Shown: positions 52,735 through 62,379, counted from the first letter of the stretch. The stretch is DNA of 64,000 bases from DYFT01 sp041695085 (GCA_041695085.1 JBGFRO010000006.1:159093-223092); one strand, 5' to 3'. Numbers and translations: made by a program. The notes: generated by a model from the sequence alone, not told the origin.

Positions 52735-53007
52735 TTACTTGACGGCATCCGCCACAAAGGGGAGCAACGCCATATGACGCGCTCGCTTGATAGCCGTCAC
52801 GAGCATCCGTTGATGACGAGCGCAGGTACCGGTAATGCGCTTTGGAATGATGCGTCCCTGTTCCGAGACGAAGCGTTGCAGCTTCTTTTCGTTTTTGTAA
52901 TCGATATAGTTTTCTTTGTTATCACAGAACCGACATGTCCGCTTCTTACGTGCTTGTGCAGCTTGTCCGCGCCGTTCCGGTCTGTTTGAGTGTCGTGTAT
53001 ACGCCAT
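52735..53007 (-). CDS. rpsR: 30S ribosomal protein S18
   Basis: 90 residues. CRFCDNKENYIDYKNEKKLQ, RIIPKRITGTCARHQR and AIKRARHMALLPFV are diagnostic. The Cys-x-x-Cys and later Cys suggest the zinc-binding version of S18. It lies 40 bases before rplI and 54 bases after rpsF, with no ssb gene between. Confidence 0.96.
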   Translation of the reverse strand: MAYTRHSNRPERRGQAAQARKKRTCRFCDNKENYIDYKNEKKLQRFVSEQGRIIPKRITGTCARHQRMLVTAIKRARHMALLPFVADAVK

Positions 53008-53061
53008 CGTTGATTTTCCTTTTCAAGATTGAGTGTCGTTTTTCGTAGATGGAGAACGAGC

Positions 53062-53508
53062 TTAGGAGGCGCTCGTCTCCTTTGTCGCTTCTCGCTCCTT
53101 CAGCGTTTTGGACGAAGAGGGATGCGTTTCAGTCGATTTGGCAGAGTTTGCCTCAGCGGTCGCGGCAGGTTCTGTTACGAGCGTTCCCGCTGCCGACCGT
53201 GCTTTGAGAGCGTTCTTATCCAACACGATGGTGAGGTAACGAAGGATGTTTTCATCCAGGAAGTAATGACGCTCAAGCTTGGCAATGAGTTCACCCGGTG
53301 CAGCGAATTCGATCACAACGTAGAAGCCGTTGTTTTTGTTTTGGATTGGGTACGCAAAACGCTTGCGTCCCCATTTGACCACTTCGCGTATCTCGCCGCC
53401 GTTCTTGGTAATGACTTCCTTGACCTTCTCGATCACACCGTCGATTTGTGGATCGTCAAGCGAGACGTTGACGATGAACGTTGTCTCGTAGATGCGTTTG
53501 GTGGACAT
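53062..53508 (-). CDS. rpsF: 30S ribosomal protein S6 with C-terminal extension
   Basis: 148 residues; the S6 domain fills about 1-100 (RIYETTFIVNVSLDD, WGRKRFAYPIQNKNNGFYVV, LERHYFLDENILRYLTIV). The last ~48 residues are a low-complexity Ala/Ser/Thr/Glu/Lys tail. In E. coli the S6 tail is a site of added glutamates; this tail is different in composition and its role is unknown. AAGGGAGAG precedes the ATG. Confidence 0.95.
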   Translation of the reverse strand: MSTKRIYETTFIVNVSLDDPQIDGVIEKVKEVITKNGGEIREVVKWGRKRFAYPIQNKNNGFYVVIEFAAPGELIAKLERHYFLDENILRYLTIVLDKNALKARSAAGTLVTEPAATAEANSAKSTETHPSSSKTLKEREATKETSAS

Positions 53509-53637
53509 GATATCTCTCCCTTTGGACGTTGAATGATGCGGCCCTAGCCGGTTACAAAACGGTAGAGCAGGGGTTTGTTGAATAGTTGCGTTGTGCTATG
53601 ATATGTGACACGATAGATTTTGCCTCGTCGTCTTTTC

Positions 53638-55770
53638 TTATCTGACCAGCAGGGGAGCGATGACGAGCGACACGACAGACATCAATTTGATCAGAATGTT
53701 CATTGACGGACCCGACGTGTCTTTGAAGGGATCGCCGACGGTATCTCCAACGACTGCTGCTTTATGCGCATCCGATCCCTTTCGCTCTCCCTCCACTTCT
53801 CCTTTCTCGATAGCCTTCTTTGCGTTATCCCACGCACCGCCGGCATTGGCCATCAACAGCGCAAGCAGAACGCCGGTAACCGTTGCACCGGCCAACATTC
53901 CACCAAGGGCTGCTGGTCCCAACAGGAATCCAACAACAACAGGTGCCACCACGGCCGAGATGCCGGGAAGTATCATTTCTTTCAACGCTGCAGCTGTTGA
54001 GATATCGACGCAACGCGCCGCATCGGGACGAACACCTTCTTTGCCCTCGAGGAGGCCGGGGATTTCCCGAAATTGTCTGCGAATCTCATCGACCATTTTG
54101 CCGGCGGCACGTCCAACCGAGGTCATGGTGAGCGCTGCGATGAAGAAGGGAAGAATGCCGCCAACGAACATACCGATCACCACGTCAGGATCGGTAACGA
54201 TGATCTGCAGTGGCGTCTCACCTTGGGCCAGGAAAGTGGCATAGCGTTTCCATTCTCCCGTCAGCTCTGTCGCTGATGCTTTGAGCTCCTGCAACCGTGC
54301 CATGATTCCTGCATCGACCGCTTGTGAGTAAGCTGCGAAAAGTGCGAGAGCGGTCAAGGCAGCGGATCCGATCGCGAATCCCTTTCCGATCGCGGCGGTT
54401 GTGTTCCCCAGAGAATCGAGGCCGTCGGTAATCTTACGTACTTCAGGACCGAGTCCGGACATCTCCGAAATTCCACCTGCATTATCGGCGATCGGACCGT
54501 AGGCATCGACCGACATGGTAATTCCGACGGTTGCAAGCATGCCGACTGCTGCAATACCGATGCCGTAGAGACCGGCCACGTCGTTCGAAACATAAATCGC
54601 AACGCAGATGGCGATAACAGGTAATGCGGTCGATTCTAAACCCACGGCAAGTCCATGGATAATGTTTGTGGCCGTCCCCGTTTTACTTGCAAGGCCGATG
54701 CGGTGAATGGGGGGGCCGGAGGTGTAGTACTCTGTGATAAGTCCAATCAGGATTCCGCCAATTGTTCCGAAGAAAATCGCCCAGAAGACGTTGTTGCTTA
54801 CGTCGTACGAACGGACGGTCCACAAACTTCCGAGAAGGAATACACCTGCAGCGATGAAGGTGGAATATCGCAACGCAGCGGCAGGGGAGAACCGCTTGAG
54901 CACACGCATCGAGCCAATCCCGACGAAAGAGGCTAGCAAACCGATAGAGGCGAGGATCAACGGAAGCGCCATCAGGATGCTCTTGATCGCGTCGTCTCCA
55001 ACCGCCGGCGTGGCTTTCAGAAGGCTCAGTCCTTCGGGAACGAGGGTCGCTCCAATGGCAATTGTGGCGACGATTGATCCGACGTACGACTCGAAGATGT
55101 CTGCCCCCATGCCGGCTACGTCACCGACGTTATCACCGACATTGTCTGCGATGACGCCGGGGTTGCGGGGATCGTCTTCAGGAATGCCGGCCTCGACCTT
55201 CCCCACGAGATCCGCACCAACGTCAGCGGCTTTTGTGTAGATGCCTCCTCCCACGCGCGCAAATAGTGCAATGGAGCTCGCTCCCATAGCAAACCCGTTA
55301 ATGATGTTTGCCTCCGTCACGTTGCCAAAGAACAGATAGAAGATGCCGACACCGATCAATCCAAGACTTGCAACACTCACACCCATCACGGCGCCACCAT
55401 CGAAGGCGGTGAGGAGTGCTTTTCCCTGACCTGAGCTGCGCGCGGCTTCCGCGGTGCGTACGTTCGCTTTCGTTGCGGCCTGCATGCCGAAGAACCCGGC
55501 CAGCACCGAGCACGTTGCGCCGCTGAGGAACGCTATCGCTGTCATCCACCCAAGGAAAGAGCCGAGCAGCAGTCCAACGACGAGGACGAAAAAGACGAGG
55601 ACGGCATATTCACGACGAAGGAACGCCATCGCGCCAACGTGGATCTGTTCAGCAAGCTCTTGCATGCGTGGCGTGCCTGAAGGAAGTCGTTTGATGCTGT
55701 AATAGATTACAAACGCCAACAATAGACCCAACGCTCCTGCCACAGGAACCCATTGAACGAGCTGGTCCAT
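53638..55770 (-). CDS. hppA: membrane-bound ion-translocating pyrophosphatase, K+-dependent type
   Basis: 710 residues with about 16 membrane helices. Couples PPi hydrolysis to H+ or Na+ export. The active-site block is DVGADLVGKVEAGIPEDD followed by NPGVIADNVGDNVGDVAGMG; VGDTVGDPFKDTSGPS closes it. GNTTAAIGKG has Ala at the position that is Lys in K+-independent enzymes, so K+ dependence is likely. Whether it pumps H+ or Na+ I cannot decide. It follows pth by 15 bases. Confidence 0.94.
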   Translation of the reverse strand: MDQLVQWVPVAGALGLLLAFVIYYSIKRLPSGTPRMQELAEQIHVGAMAFLRREYAVLVFFVLVVGLLLGSFLGWMTAIAFLSGATCSVLAGFFGMQAATKANVRTAEAARSSGQGKALLTAFDGGAVMGVSVASLGLIGVGIFYLFFGNVTEANIINGFAMGASSIALFARVGGGIYTKAADVGADLVGKVEAGIPEDDPRNPGVIADNVGDNVGDVAGMGADIFESYVGSIVATIAIGATLVPEGLSLLKATPAVGDDAIKSILMALPLILASIGLLASFVGIGSMRVLKRFSPAAALRYSTFIAAGVFLLGSLWTVRSYDVSNNVFWAIFFGTIGGILIGLITEYYTSGPPIHRIGLASKTGTATNIIHGLAVGLESTALPVIAICVAIYVSNDVAGLYGIGIAAVGMLATVGITMSVDAYGPIADNAGGISEMSGLGPEVRKITDGLDSLGNTTAAIGKGFAIGSAALTALALFAAYSQAVDAGIMARLQELKASATELTGEWKRYATFLAQGETPLQIIVTDPDVVIGMFVGGILPFFIAALTMTSVGRAAGKMVDEIRRQFREIPGLLEGKEGVRPDAARCVDISTAAALKEMILPGISAVVAPVVVGFLLGPAALGGMLAGATVTGVLLALLMANAGGAWDNAKKAIEKGEVEGERKGSDAHKAAVVGDTVGDPFKDTSGPSMNILIKLMSVVSLVIAPLLVR

Positions 55771-55785
55771 AAGAATGCGCTTCTC

Positions 55786-56364
55786 CTATCCGAGTTTAGA
55801 ATTGAAGAGATTCATAGCCGGTGTCAATCCTCTCTGCACAAACGTGAGACACGCTTCCTTCGCCCGACGTTTCATTGCCTCCACCGCGGGGAGTTCTTCC
55901 CGGGTGAAAGGTTCGAGCACATACGTCGCCATCAGAGATTTGTCCTTCGGAGTCGAAGCTGAGGCGATACCGCAACGCAACCGAGGAAATTGGTCGGATT
56001 GCAGATGGTAAATGATGGAATACAGCCCGTTATGTCCGCCATCGCTGCCTCGAGGACGGAGTCGTAACTGGCCTAACGGGAGCTGAAAATCGTCGCACAC
56101 GATGAGCAGTCGCTCGATGGGTATCTTGTACTCTTCCTGGACATCGAGCACAGCTGAACCGCTCTCGTTCATGTATGTGAGCGGCTTGATGAGGATAAGA
56201 GGGCGGTCATCGACCGTCCCGGTTGCCAGAAGGTACTCGCCTTTCCCTGCCTTAAAGCGAAGGTGCAACGCGTTCGCGATCTCATCGGCGACATCAAAAC
56301 CGAGGTTATGTCGTGTCCCCTCGTACTGACTGCCTGGATTGCCAAGTCCCACGATGCAGTGCAT
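55786..56364 (-). CDS. pth: peptidyl-tRNA hydrolase
   Basis: Releases peptides from peptidyl-tRNA; 192 residues. IVGLGNPGSQYEGTRHNLGF includes the catalytic His, with KPLTYMNESG, DDFQLPLGQLRLRPRGSDGG and HNGLYSI completing the site. Order prs-rplY-pth is the common bacterial arrangement; here hppA follows. Confidence 0.95.
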   Translation of the reverse strand: MHCIVGLGNPGSQYEGTRHNLGFDVADEIANALHLRFKAGKGEYLLATGTVDDRPLILIKPLTYMNESGSAVLDVQEEYKIPIERLLIVCDDFQLPLGQLRLRPRGSDGGHNGLYSIIYHLQSDQFPRLRCGIASASTPKDKSLMATYVLEPFTREELPAVEAMKRRAKEACLTFVQRGLTPAMNLFNSKLG

Positions 56365-56379
56365 GGAGCGGAGGGAGGA

Positions 56380-57045
56380 TTACTTCTTCTCCTCCGCGGC
56401 GCCCTCCGCACCTTCCTCGGGCTTCTTGCCCTTCGCGATGACCTCAGGCTCGGCGGGGGCAGCTTCGACGGCCGCGGCCTCCGCTGGTGTCTCCTTCAGA
56501 ACCGTCGGCGGCACGACCGCTACGACGGCGCTCTGCTCATTCTCCAGAATCTTCACGTTCGGCACGGAGAGATCGCTGACGTGAATCGAGCGATTAATCT
56601 CGAGCGACTCCACATTGACCTCGATGTGGTCCGGGATGTGTTTGGGCAAGCACGATACGCGAAGCTTGTGAATAATATGCTGCAGGATGCCTCCATCGCG
56701 CACACCTTTGGCTGTTCCGACGACCGTGACGGGGACTTCGAGAGTCAGTTCCTCGTCCTGATTGAGTCCGAAAAGATCGAAGTGTACAGGCCGATCGGTC
56801 ACGGGATCGAACTGAACATCGCGCAAGATACACGCGTGGTTCGAACCGTCATCCAATTTCAGGTTAATGACGTGCGTTGCGGTCGTCCGGTAAAGCGGTT
56901 GCAGCGCCAGCTCACCCATCGCAATCGGTATGTTCTTCTGTCCGTGGCCATAGTAGATGCCGGGAACCAAACCTTTCGCGCGAAGGTTTTTGACCTTCTT
57001 GCCGAGTTCGGTACGAATGGTGGCCGTAAGGGTAATTTCTGACAT
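56380..57045 (-). CDS. rplY: 50S ribosomal protein L25/general stress protein Ctc
   Basis: 221 residues: 5S rRNA-binding L25 domain (1-95: EITLTATIRTELGKKVKNLR, KGLVPGIYYG, TDRPVHFDLFGLN) and the C-terminal TL5/Ctc domain (to about 185, VPVTVVGTAKGVRDGGILQH). The last 35 residues are an Ala/Glu/Pro/Lys-rich tail. Long-form Ctc is usual in Bacteroidota. Confidence 0.94.
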   Translation of the reverse strand: MSEITLTATIRTELGKKVKNLRAKGLVPGIYYGHGQKNIPIAMGELALQPLYRTTATHVINLKLDDGSNHACILRDVQFDPVTDRPVHFDLFGLNQDEELTLEVPVTVVGTAKGVRDGGILQHIIHKLRVSCLPKHIPDHIEVNVESLEINRSIHVSDLSVPNVKILENEQSAVVAVVPPTVLKETPAEAAAVEAAPAEPEVIAKGKKPEEGAEGAAEEKK

Positions 57046-57063
57046 GTGACTTCTCCTCAGTTG

Positions 57064-58011
57064 CTAGTAACCTTTGTCTTTGTCTACGTCAAACAGTGAG
57101 CTGATGGATTGATTGTTATGTGTTCGAATAATTGCTTCCGCGAAAAGTTTCGCGACCGAACGGAACTCTATTTTTGGAGACTGCTCGCGTACGACGATCG
57201 AGTCCGTCACAACAAGACTTTTCACCTCCGACGCGTCGATGCGCTCGATTGCCTTTCCCGACAGGATCGGATGCGTACAGGCACCGTAGACATCCTTTGC
57301 CCCATGCTGTTTCACGGCAGCGACGGCGTTGACGAACGTTCCCGCGGTGTCGATCAGATCGTCGACGATCAGCACATTCTTCCCCTCGACGTTTCCGATG
57401 ACGTTCATCACTTCAACCTCGTTGGCGCGAGGGCGCCGCTTGTCGATCAGAATAAGATCCGCTTCGAGTCGCTTGGCGTACGAACGTGCGATCTTGATGC
57501 CGCCGACATCCGGCGAGACGACAGCGAGGTTCGGAATGTTCTTCTTCCGGAAGTAATCCGAGAAAACTGCCGAGGCATACAAGTGATCCAACGGAATATC
57601 AAAGAATCCCTGAATCTGCGCGGCGTGCAAATCCATCGTGATGACGCGATCGGCACCAGCAGTCACGATCAAGTTTGCGGCGAGTTTCGCTGTTATCGAA
57701 ACACGCGGTTGATCCTTTCTATCCTGGCGCCCATACCCGTAGTAGGGTATGACGGCGGTAATTCGTTTTGCCGACGCACGTCGAGCAGCGTCAATCAGGA
57801 TCAAAAGCTCCAGCAAGTTTTCTGCTGGAGGGGGTGTCGGCTGGACAATGAAAACATCGTCCCCGCGGATGTTGTCGCTGTACTTCACCCATATCTCACC
57901 GTCACTGAAATTCTTGATTTCAAGCTGTCCTAACTCAACCCCTGCTTCTTTCGAAATCCGTTCTGCGAGTGGACGATTTGCGCGTCCGGAGAAAATCTTC
58001 AGTTTGCTCAT
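57064..58011 (-). CDS. prs: ribose-phosphate pyrophosphokinase
   Basis: Makes PRPP from ribose-5-phosphate and ATP; 315 residues, class I. FSDGEIWVKYSDNIRGDDVF, PYYGYGRQDRKDQPR (ATP loop), TMDLHAAQIQGFFDIPLDHL and the PRPP loop VLIVDDLIDTAGT are intact. Supplies PurC and histidine/pyrimidine pathways. The 152 bases between it and tRNA-Gln contain a tRNA-like fragment, so prs may be transcribed from upstream of the tRNA. Confidence 0.95.
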   Translation of the reverse strand: MSKLKIFSGRANRPLAERISKEAGVELGQLEIKNFSDGEIWVKYSDNIRGDDVFIVQPTPPPAENLLELLILIDAARRASAKRITAVIPYYGYGRQDRKDQPRVSITAKLAANLIVTAGADRVITMDLHAAQIQGFFDIPLDHLYASAVFSDYFRKKNIPNLAVVSPDVGGIKIARSYAKRLEADLILIDKRRPRANEVEVMNVIGNVEGKNVLIVDDLIDTAGTFVNAVAAVKQHGAKDVYGACTHPILSGKAIERIDASEVKSLVVTDSIVVREQSPKIEFRSVAKLFAEAIIRTHNNQSISSLFDVDKDKGY

Positions 58012-58098
58012 GCGGGGGATGGAAGTGAAAGTTTGCTGTACGATTCGAAAGAGCGTCCCCGGGTCTCACTCCGCTTGCGGCAGAGAATTTAGACGAGA

Positions 58099-58123
58099 TG
58101 CCTTACCGCTTTTGCTACATCCC
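58099..58123 (-). pseudogene. tRNA-Gln 5'-half fragment
   Basis: On the minus strand GGGATGTAGC followed by AAAAGCGGTAAGGCA copies the first ~25 bases (acceptor 5' strand and D arm) of the tRNA-Gln at 58164-58235, with two substitutions and one inserted base. No anticodon arm or matching 3' acceptor strand follows, so it is not a working tRNA. Same orientation as the intact gene. Confidence 0.65.
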
Positions 58124-58163
58124 GTGTATCAACATATTTCTCGGTCAACCTGTATTGTCAAAG

Positions 58164-58235
<72 letters not shown>

Positions 58236-58282
58236 AGCTATCCGAACTCTCTCCGACGAAGCACCTCCGGTCACAAAAAAAC

Positions 58283-58311
58283 AAAGCCCAATTCCTAAAG
58301 AATTGGGCTTT
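58283..58311 (-). terminator. rho-independent terminator after the M14 peptidase gene
   Basis: A 12-bp perfect stem (58283-58294 with 58300-58311), five-base loop, then GTTTTTTTG on the minus strand. Confidence 0.9.
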
Positions 58312-58373
58312 AAAGATAGAGAATTTATCCCCCTAAGTCAACGATTTTTTAAGGTGTTACGGTGATCGTCGAT

Positions 58374-60986
58374 CTACCGCGGCTGGGGTAAAAAGAGAAC
58401 CGCGTTGAGAAGTAATTTTGGCAAGGATGTCCAGAACATACGGAACGTGACCGATTCTGCAAAGAGAACGACCTTCCCCCGACCCACATCAAAGGCCAGG
58501 ATGTAACCCGAATCGGCAATGCGTTTCGCTTTTTCAGCCGTTACATACCCGCTCACCTGCACGGTGTCTTTGGTGAAGCGTCCCACGTTGAAACCCGATT
58601 CCGCAAGCTCAAACGGTTCGCCGTTTCCTTTCAAGACAAACAGTTCACGTGGCATTCCGAAACCTATCGGATGGGTTGTATCGATGATCGCCTTGAAGAT
58701 CGTTCCCGGAATGTGCTCGAGTCGTTCCAACTCCGAAAGTTCAAACGCCGTCAACCGCTTCCGACGCTCTTTTCGTGCCTTCTCTTCTTCCTTTTCCTCT
58801 TTTGTCTTTTCCTCCTCTTTCTTCTCCGATTTCAGCACAGCAGCCGTTAGACCGGACTTCGACTTCGTGAAGAATCTCGCAGCGCTTTCCACTCCGACGA
58901 GGATACCTCCCGATTCAACCCAGCGCTTCAACTTGGCGATTCGTGCACTGTCGAACACAGACTGATACTGACCACCATCGGGGAAGACGAGGACATCGTA
59001 TCGAAATAAATCGATATCGGTCAGCTCAGATGCGCGAATCGAGGTGGTGGGGATTTCAAATTCATGATCGAACAAATGCCAAAGCTCTCCATAATCGTTT
59101 GCAAAGGTCGGGGGCCCACCGACGATCGCGATTTCTGAACTCTTAATAGGGCGCACGCGGTTTGATCCGAGACTGATTCCCTTCTCCGCCATGCCGGTGT
59201 TGGTTGCATAAACATCGACACCATATTCACGTGCGAGGTCGGCAATATCGTCATGAAGCGACTGTTCGTTTGAGCCGACAGCAGCGATGACGGTACCTTC
59301 ACCGAAGTATTTCCCCATCATCTCGAACGGTCGTGTGGCAACTGTGAGGCGGTACTTCTTCTGCAACAGTTGCCAGACAAGTTTTGCTGCATCGGAGCGC
59401 TCCCATGGTATCAGATACGCGTATCTTGCTTTTCTACCTATGATGCCACCAACCATCGCGGGTGGAGAATCCAATTTCGCAAGTGAAGAGGGGGGTGACG
59501 ATTCCGTTGTGAATGCCTGAACGCCGTATGCGACGGGGAGGGACCAGGCTGAGACATCGTAAAAAAATGTGTCGCGCGCGATTGCGACTGGTTCCAAAAG
59601 TGCATTGGCAAGTCGGCTGTGCGGTTGTCGGAGGGAGATGACATACGTTCCTTTCGGAAACAACTCGCTCCTCGAGCTCTTGGAGTAGAACGGTGTGGCT
59701 TGAATCCGCACATCGCTTTGCAGGCGATGCACTTCGACTCCCTGTTTGAGAAGAAGTGAGATGAGCTTCGCTGCCCGGTTGGGGTCGACTCCTTCTTTGA
59801 GGAGATAGGCTTTTACCTTTCCATCATGGTGAAGTCCTGTTTGCCAGAATTTTACAAAGTCCCTGAGTCGTTCGGTGCGGTGGCTTACTGACGTTTCGAG
59901 CGTTGCGATGCTGGTTATGAAATGATTCCTTGCACGCTCGCGTAGGGTGAGAATCTCCCCGCTCGGTTTCCGGATGGCGAGTCCGGCGCGACCATGTCCG
60001 GCTTGCTCATACGTCATGCCGATCGCACCGTTGAACGTTGGCCACGAGTCGCCGTAGCCGGGGTAAAACATATCGAAATCTTCCCCAACGTAGTACGGAA
60101 TTCCCAACTTATCGAATGCTTCGGCATTGCCTTTTCCAAAAATCCTTCCCCATTTCTTGACGTCATCCGGCAGGGTCTCGTGGAACGGTGGAGCGGCCGG
60201 GAAGAAAAAGTAGGTACTCGTGTAGCTCATCTCATGATAATCCACGTGGACGTGGGGCATCCAATCACGGTAGAACGCGACGCGGGCTGCTGTCTCTTTC
60301 TGTGTGAGCCACGAAAGGTCTCGATTCAAGTCGAAGTAGTAGTGGTTGGTACGTCCGCCGGGCCACGGTTCACTGTGTTCCATTGCATCTGGATTCGCGT
60401 TCAATTTTTTGCCTACGGTAGATTGAAACCACTGCACATAGCGCTCACGACCGTCCGGATTGACAAGGGGGTCGAGGATGACAAGGCACTGCTCAAGAAT
60501 CGCGAGGGTTCGATGATCAGTACCGGCGCAGAGCTGGTATGCCACCTGCATGGCGGCTTCTGTAGAAGAGGACTCGTTGCCATGAACTCCGTACGAAAAA
60601 TAGACAATCACGGGAAGGGAGTGAATCAGGGCATCCAGCTCTTGTTGCGTGCCAATGAGCCGCGGATCGGTCAGTTTCTTATTTGCCTGCTTGATCTCTT
60701 CAAGCCGCGAAAGATTGGTGGGATTTGAGATGATAAGCGTTCGAAGAGGTCGGCCCTCATACGTTTCACCGTACGTGATCATCTTAACTCGGTCGCTCGT
60801 GGAGGAAAGCTTCTCAAGATATCGTTCGAGATTGCGATAGTCGGTAAAGCGTTGACCTATTTCGTACCCCAGGAAAGCTGCCGGTGAGGGAATGTTCGTT
60901 GCATACGTTCCCTCGGGGTAAAACTCGATGAACTCCTGTGAGAGTGAGAGACAGGTGAACGTGCAAAGTAGTATGATCAAACGCAT
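58374..60986 (-). CDS. exported M14-family zinc carboxypeptidase-like protein
   Basis: 870 residues with a signal peptide (1-17, MRLIILLCTFTCLSLSQ). The M14 domain has zinc ligands His135 and Glu138 (GVHGNESS) and His251 (DYHEMSY), substrate residues NPDGRERY and LNRDLSW, and catalytic Glu327 (TYEQAGHGRAG). The C-terminal half (about 430-870) is a large accessory region with a glutamine-amidotransferase-like look (FRYDVLVFPDGG, WVESGGILVGVE) and a highly charged Lys/Glu segment around 755-780. Probably a periplasmic or secreted peptidase. GGAGG precedes ATG 60986. Confidence 0.88.
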   Translation of the reverse strand: MRLIILLCTFTCLSLSQEFIEFYPEGTYATNIPSPAAFLGYEIGQRFTDYRNLERYLEKLSSTSDRVKMITYGETYEGRPLRTLIISNPTNLSRLEEIKQANKKLTDPRLIGTQQELDALIHSLPVIVYFSYGVHGNESSSTEAAMQVAYQLCAGTDHRTLAILEQCLVILDPLVNPDGRERYVQWFQSTVGKKLNANPDAMEHSEPWPGGRTNHYYFDLNRDLSWLTQKETAARVAFYRDWMPHVHVDYHEMSYTSTYFFFPAAPPFHETLPDDVKKWGRIFGKGNAEAFDKLGIPYYVGEDFDMFYPGYGDSWPTFNGAIGMTYEQAGHGRAGLAIRKPSGEILTLRERARNHFITSIATLETSVSHRTERLRDFVKFWQTGLHHDGKVKAYLLKEGVDPNRAAKLISLLLKQGVEVHRLQSDVRIQATPFYSKSSRSELFPKGTYVISLRQPHSRLANALLEPVAIARDTFFYDVSAWSLPVAYGVQAFTTESSPPSSLAKLDSPPAMVGGIIGRKARYAYLIPWERSDAAKLVWQLLQKKYRLTVATRPFEMMGKYFGEGTVIAAVGSNEQSLHDDIADLAREYGVDVYATNTGMAEKGISLGSNRVRPIKSSEIAIVGGPPTFANDYGELWHLFDHEFEIPTTSIRASELTDIDLFRYDVLVFPDGGQYQSVFDSARIAKLKRWVESGGILVGVESAARFFTKSKSGLTAAVLKSEKKEEEKTKEEKEEEKARKERRKRLTAFELSELERLEHIPGTIFKAIIDTTHPIGFGMPRELFVLKGNGEPFELAESGFNVGRFTKDTVQVSGYVTAEKAKRIADSGYILAFDVGRGKVVLFAESVTFRMFWTSLPKLLLNAVLFLPQPR

Positions 60987-61011
60987 AGTACCTCCAAAAA
61001 CATTTTCGCTC

Positions 61012-61039
61012 AATTTATCGGAAATTGCATGAATAGCAA
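61012..61039 (-). promoter_or_regulatory. candidate promoter for the M14 peptidase gene
   Basis: On the minus strand TTGCTA, a 16-base spacer and TAAATT, about 26 bases before the start codon. Confidence 0.35.
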
Positions 61040-61126
61040 CAAGCCTACGGCTAAGCGATCCGGTGGAGTTGTTTCCTGGTCCGGTGTTTCCATGCATTTC
61101 ATGGGGTCAGAGCTTCAACGAGGAAG

Positions 61127-61155
61127 TTGATTTTCCATCGACATTTCTTTAATAT
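61127..61155 (+). promoter_or_regulatory. candidate promoter for bioY
   Basis: TTGATT, 17-base spacer, TAATAT, 25 bases before the bioY start at 61181. Confidence 0.4.
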
Positions 61156-61180
61156 GCGGCTGCTCATTTCAGGAGGCGCA

Positions 61181-61801
61181 ATGTCAGAAGTTCGATCGCT
61201 CTCAATTGGAAGATACCTCAGTCTCGCCAGCAATCATCTCGTTGCTCGCACGTTTTGGATCGCGACCTTTGCCATTCTCACGGCACTTGGTGCACAGGTG
61301 GAGATACCTCATCAACCGGTGCCATTCACGCTTCAGACGTTTTTCGTTCTCTTAGCTGGTGCGTTGCTTGGTCCGCGAAATGGATTCTTGAGCATGAGCT
61401 TATATCTCTTGCTCGGTATCTCCGGTCTCCCCGTCTTTTCAGGAGGAGGATTTGGATTTGCACGGATTGTCGGACCTACCGGAGGGTATCTCCTTGCCTT
61501 CCCTCTGGCCGCTTTCGTGATTGGTTGGTTCATATCTTTGCGCGGTCGCATTCTCCCATTGATTCCACAATCGGTGAAGGGAGTTGGTGGATATGGCTGG
61601 ACGCTCGTTTCGATGCTCGCGGGCTTGTTGCTCATTTTCGCGTGCGGCACATTCCAACTGAATGCCGTTTACTTTAACGACTGGGCTTCCGCGTTTCAGG
61701 CGGGCTTTCTGATCTTCTCTTGGTGGGATGTGCTAAAGTTGGTTGCGGCTACGGCCATCGCTCAGGAATTCCTGAAGAGAATCGATTCAAAGCCGCAATG
61801 A
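61181..61801 (+). CDS. bioY: BioY-type biotin transporter (S component)
   Basis: 206 residues, about six membrane helices. The family signature PFTLQTFFVLLAGALLGPRN, then LYLLLGISGLPVFSGG and GPTGGYLLAFPLAAFVIGW, is complete. BioY binds biotin and either works alone or with an energy-coupling ATPase module, none of which is adjacent. AGGAGG ahead of ATG 61181 fixes the start. The promoter overlaps what would be a longer N-terminus, which supports this choice. Confidence 0.93.
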   Translation: MSEVRSLSIGRYLSLASNHLVARTFWIATFAILTALGAQVEIPHQPVPFTLQTFFVLLAGALLGPRNGFLSMSLYLLLGISGLPVFSGGGFGFARIVGPTGGYLLAFPLAAFVIGWFISLRGRILPLIPQSVKGVGGYGWTLVSMLAGLLLIFACGTFQLNAVYFNDWASAFQAGFLIFSWWDVLKLVAATAIAQEFLKRIDSKPQ

Positions 61802-61931
61802 AGGGTAAAAGGAGGCTTGATAACGAACAGGTCGGTGCTATGCCTACCTTATTTGGTTTCTTAGATTTGATTTAGTTTTAATGAAGAGAGCACATCTGCT
61901 TATTGTTTGACAAAATCGTCTTAAGAATTGT

Positions 61932-62372
61932 CTACGATATCCCTCCTTTCTTTCTTCTCTCTTCGATAAATGCCTTGATCCGTATCTCCAGTGAGTGGAC
62001 GGTTTGAAGGAACGCAGCAAGTCGCTCTTCCTCCGTCCCCATTACGAAGCTTGGATCCGGTGTGCTCCAATGAAGTCTCTCGGCGTTGCCGGGGAAGACG
62101 GGACATTCCTGATTGGCTTCATCGCATACCGTTATCACAACGTCGAACTCTTTGTCACGAAAGAGATCGAGCGATTTGGACTTGTGTGTGGAGATATCGA
62201 TCCCACGCTGGCGCATGGCCTGAATGGCGAGGGGATGCACGAGTCCGGCAGGATGAGTTCCGGCACTGACAACTTCAAAGGCGGCACCGCCAAGGGCGCG
62301 CAACAGTCCTTCGGCAATCTGGCTTCTCGCTGAATTGCCGGTGCAGAGGATTAAAACTCGATCGCTTTCCAT
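61932..62372 (-). CDS. arsC: arsenate reductase, LMW-phosphatase type (thioredoxin-linked)
   Basis: 146 residues. The P-loop CTGNSARS (Cys10, Arg16) starts the domain; Cys83 and Cys90 in TVCDEANQECPVFPG match the second and third redox cysteines of Staphylococcus ArsC, and LHWSTPDPS follows. These three cysteines argue for arsenate reduction rather than tyrosine-phosphatase activity. GAGG precedes ATG 62372. No arsR or arsB/acr3 gene is nearby, so arsenic response is unproven. Confidence 0.88.
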   Translation of the reverse strand: MESDRVLILCTGNSARSQIAEGLLRALGGAAFEVVSAGTHPAGLVHPLAIQAMRQRGIDISTHKSKSLDLFRDKEFDVVITVCDEANQECPVFPGNAERLHWSTPDPSFVMGTEEERLAAFLQTVHSLEIRIKAFIEERRKKGGIS

Positions 62373-62379
62373 CCCCACC

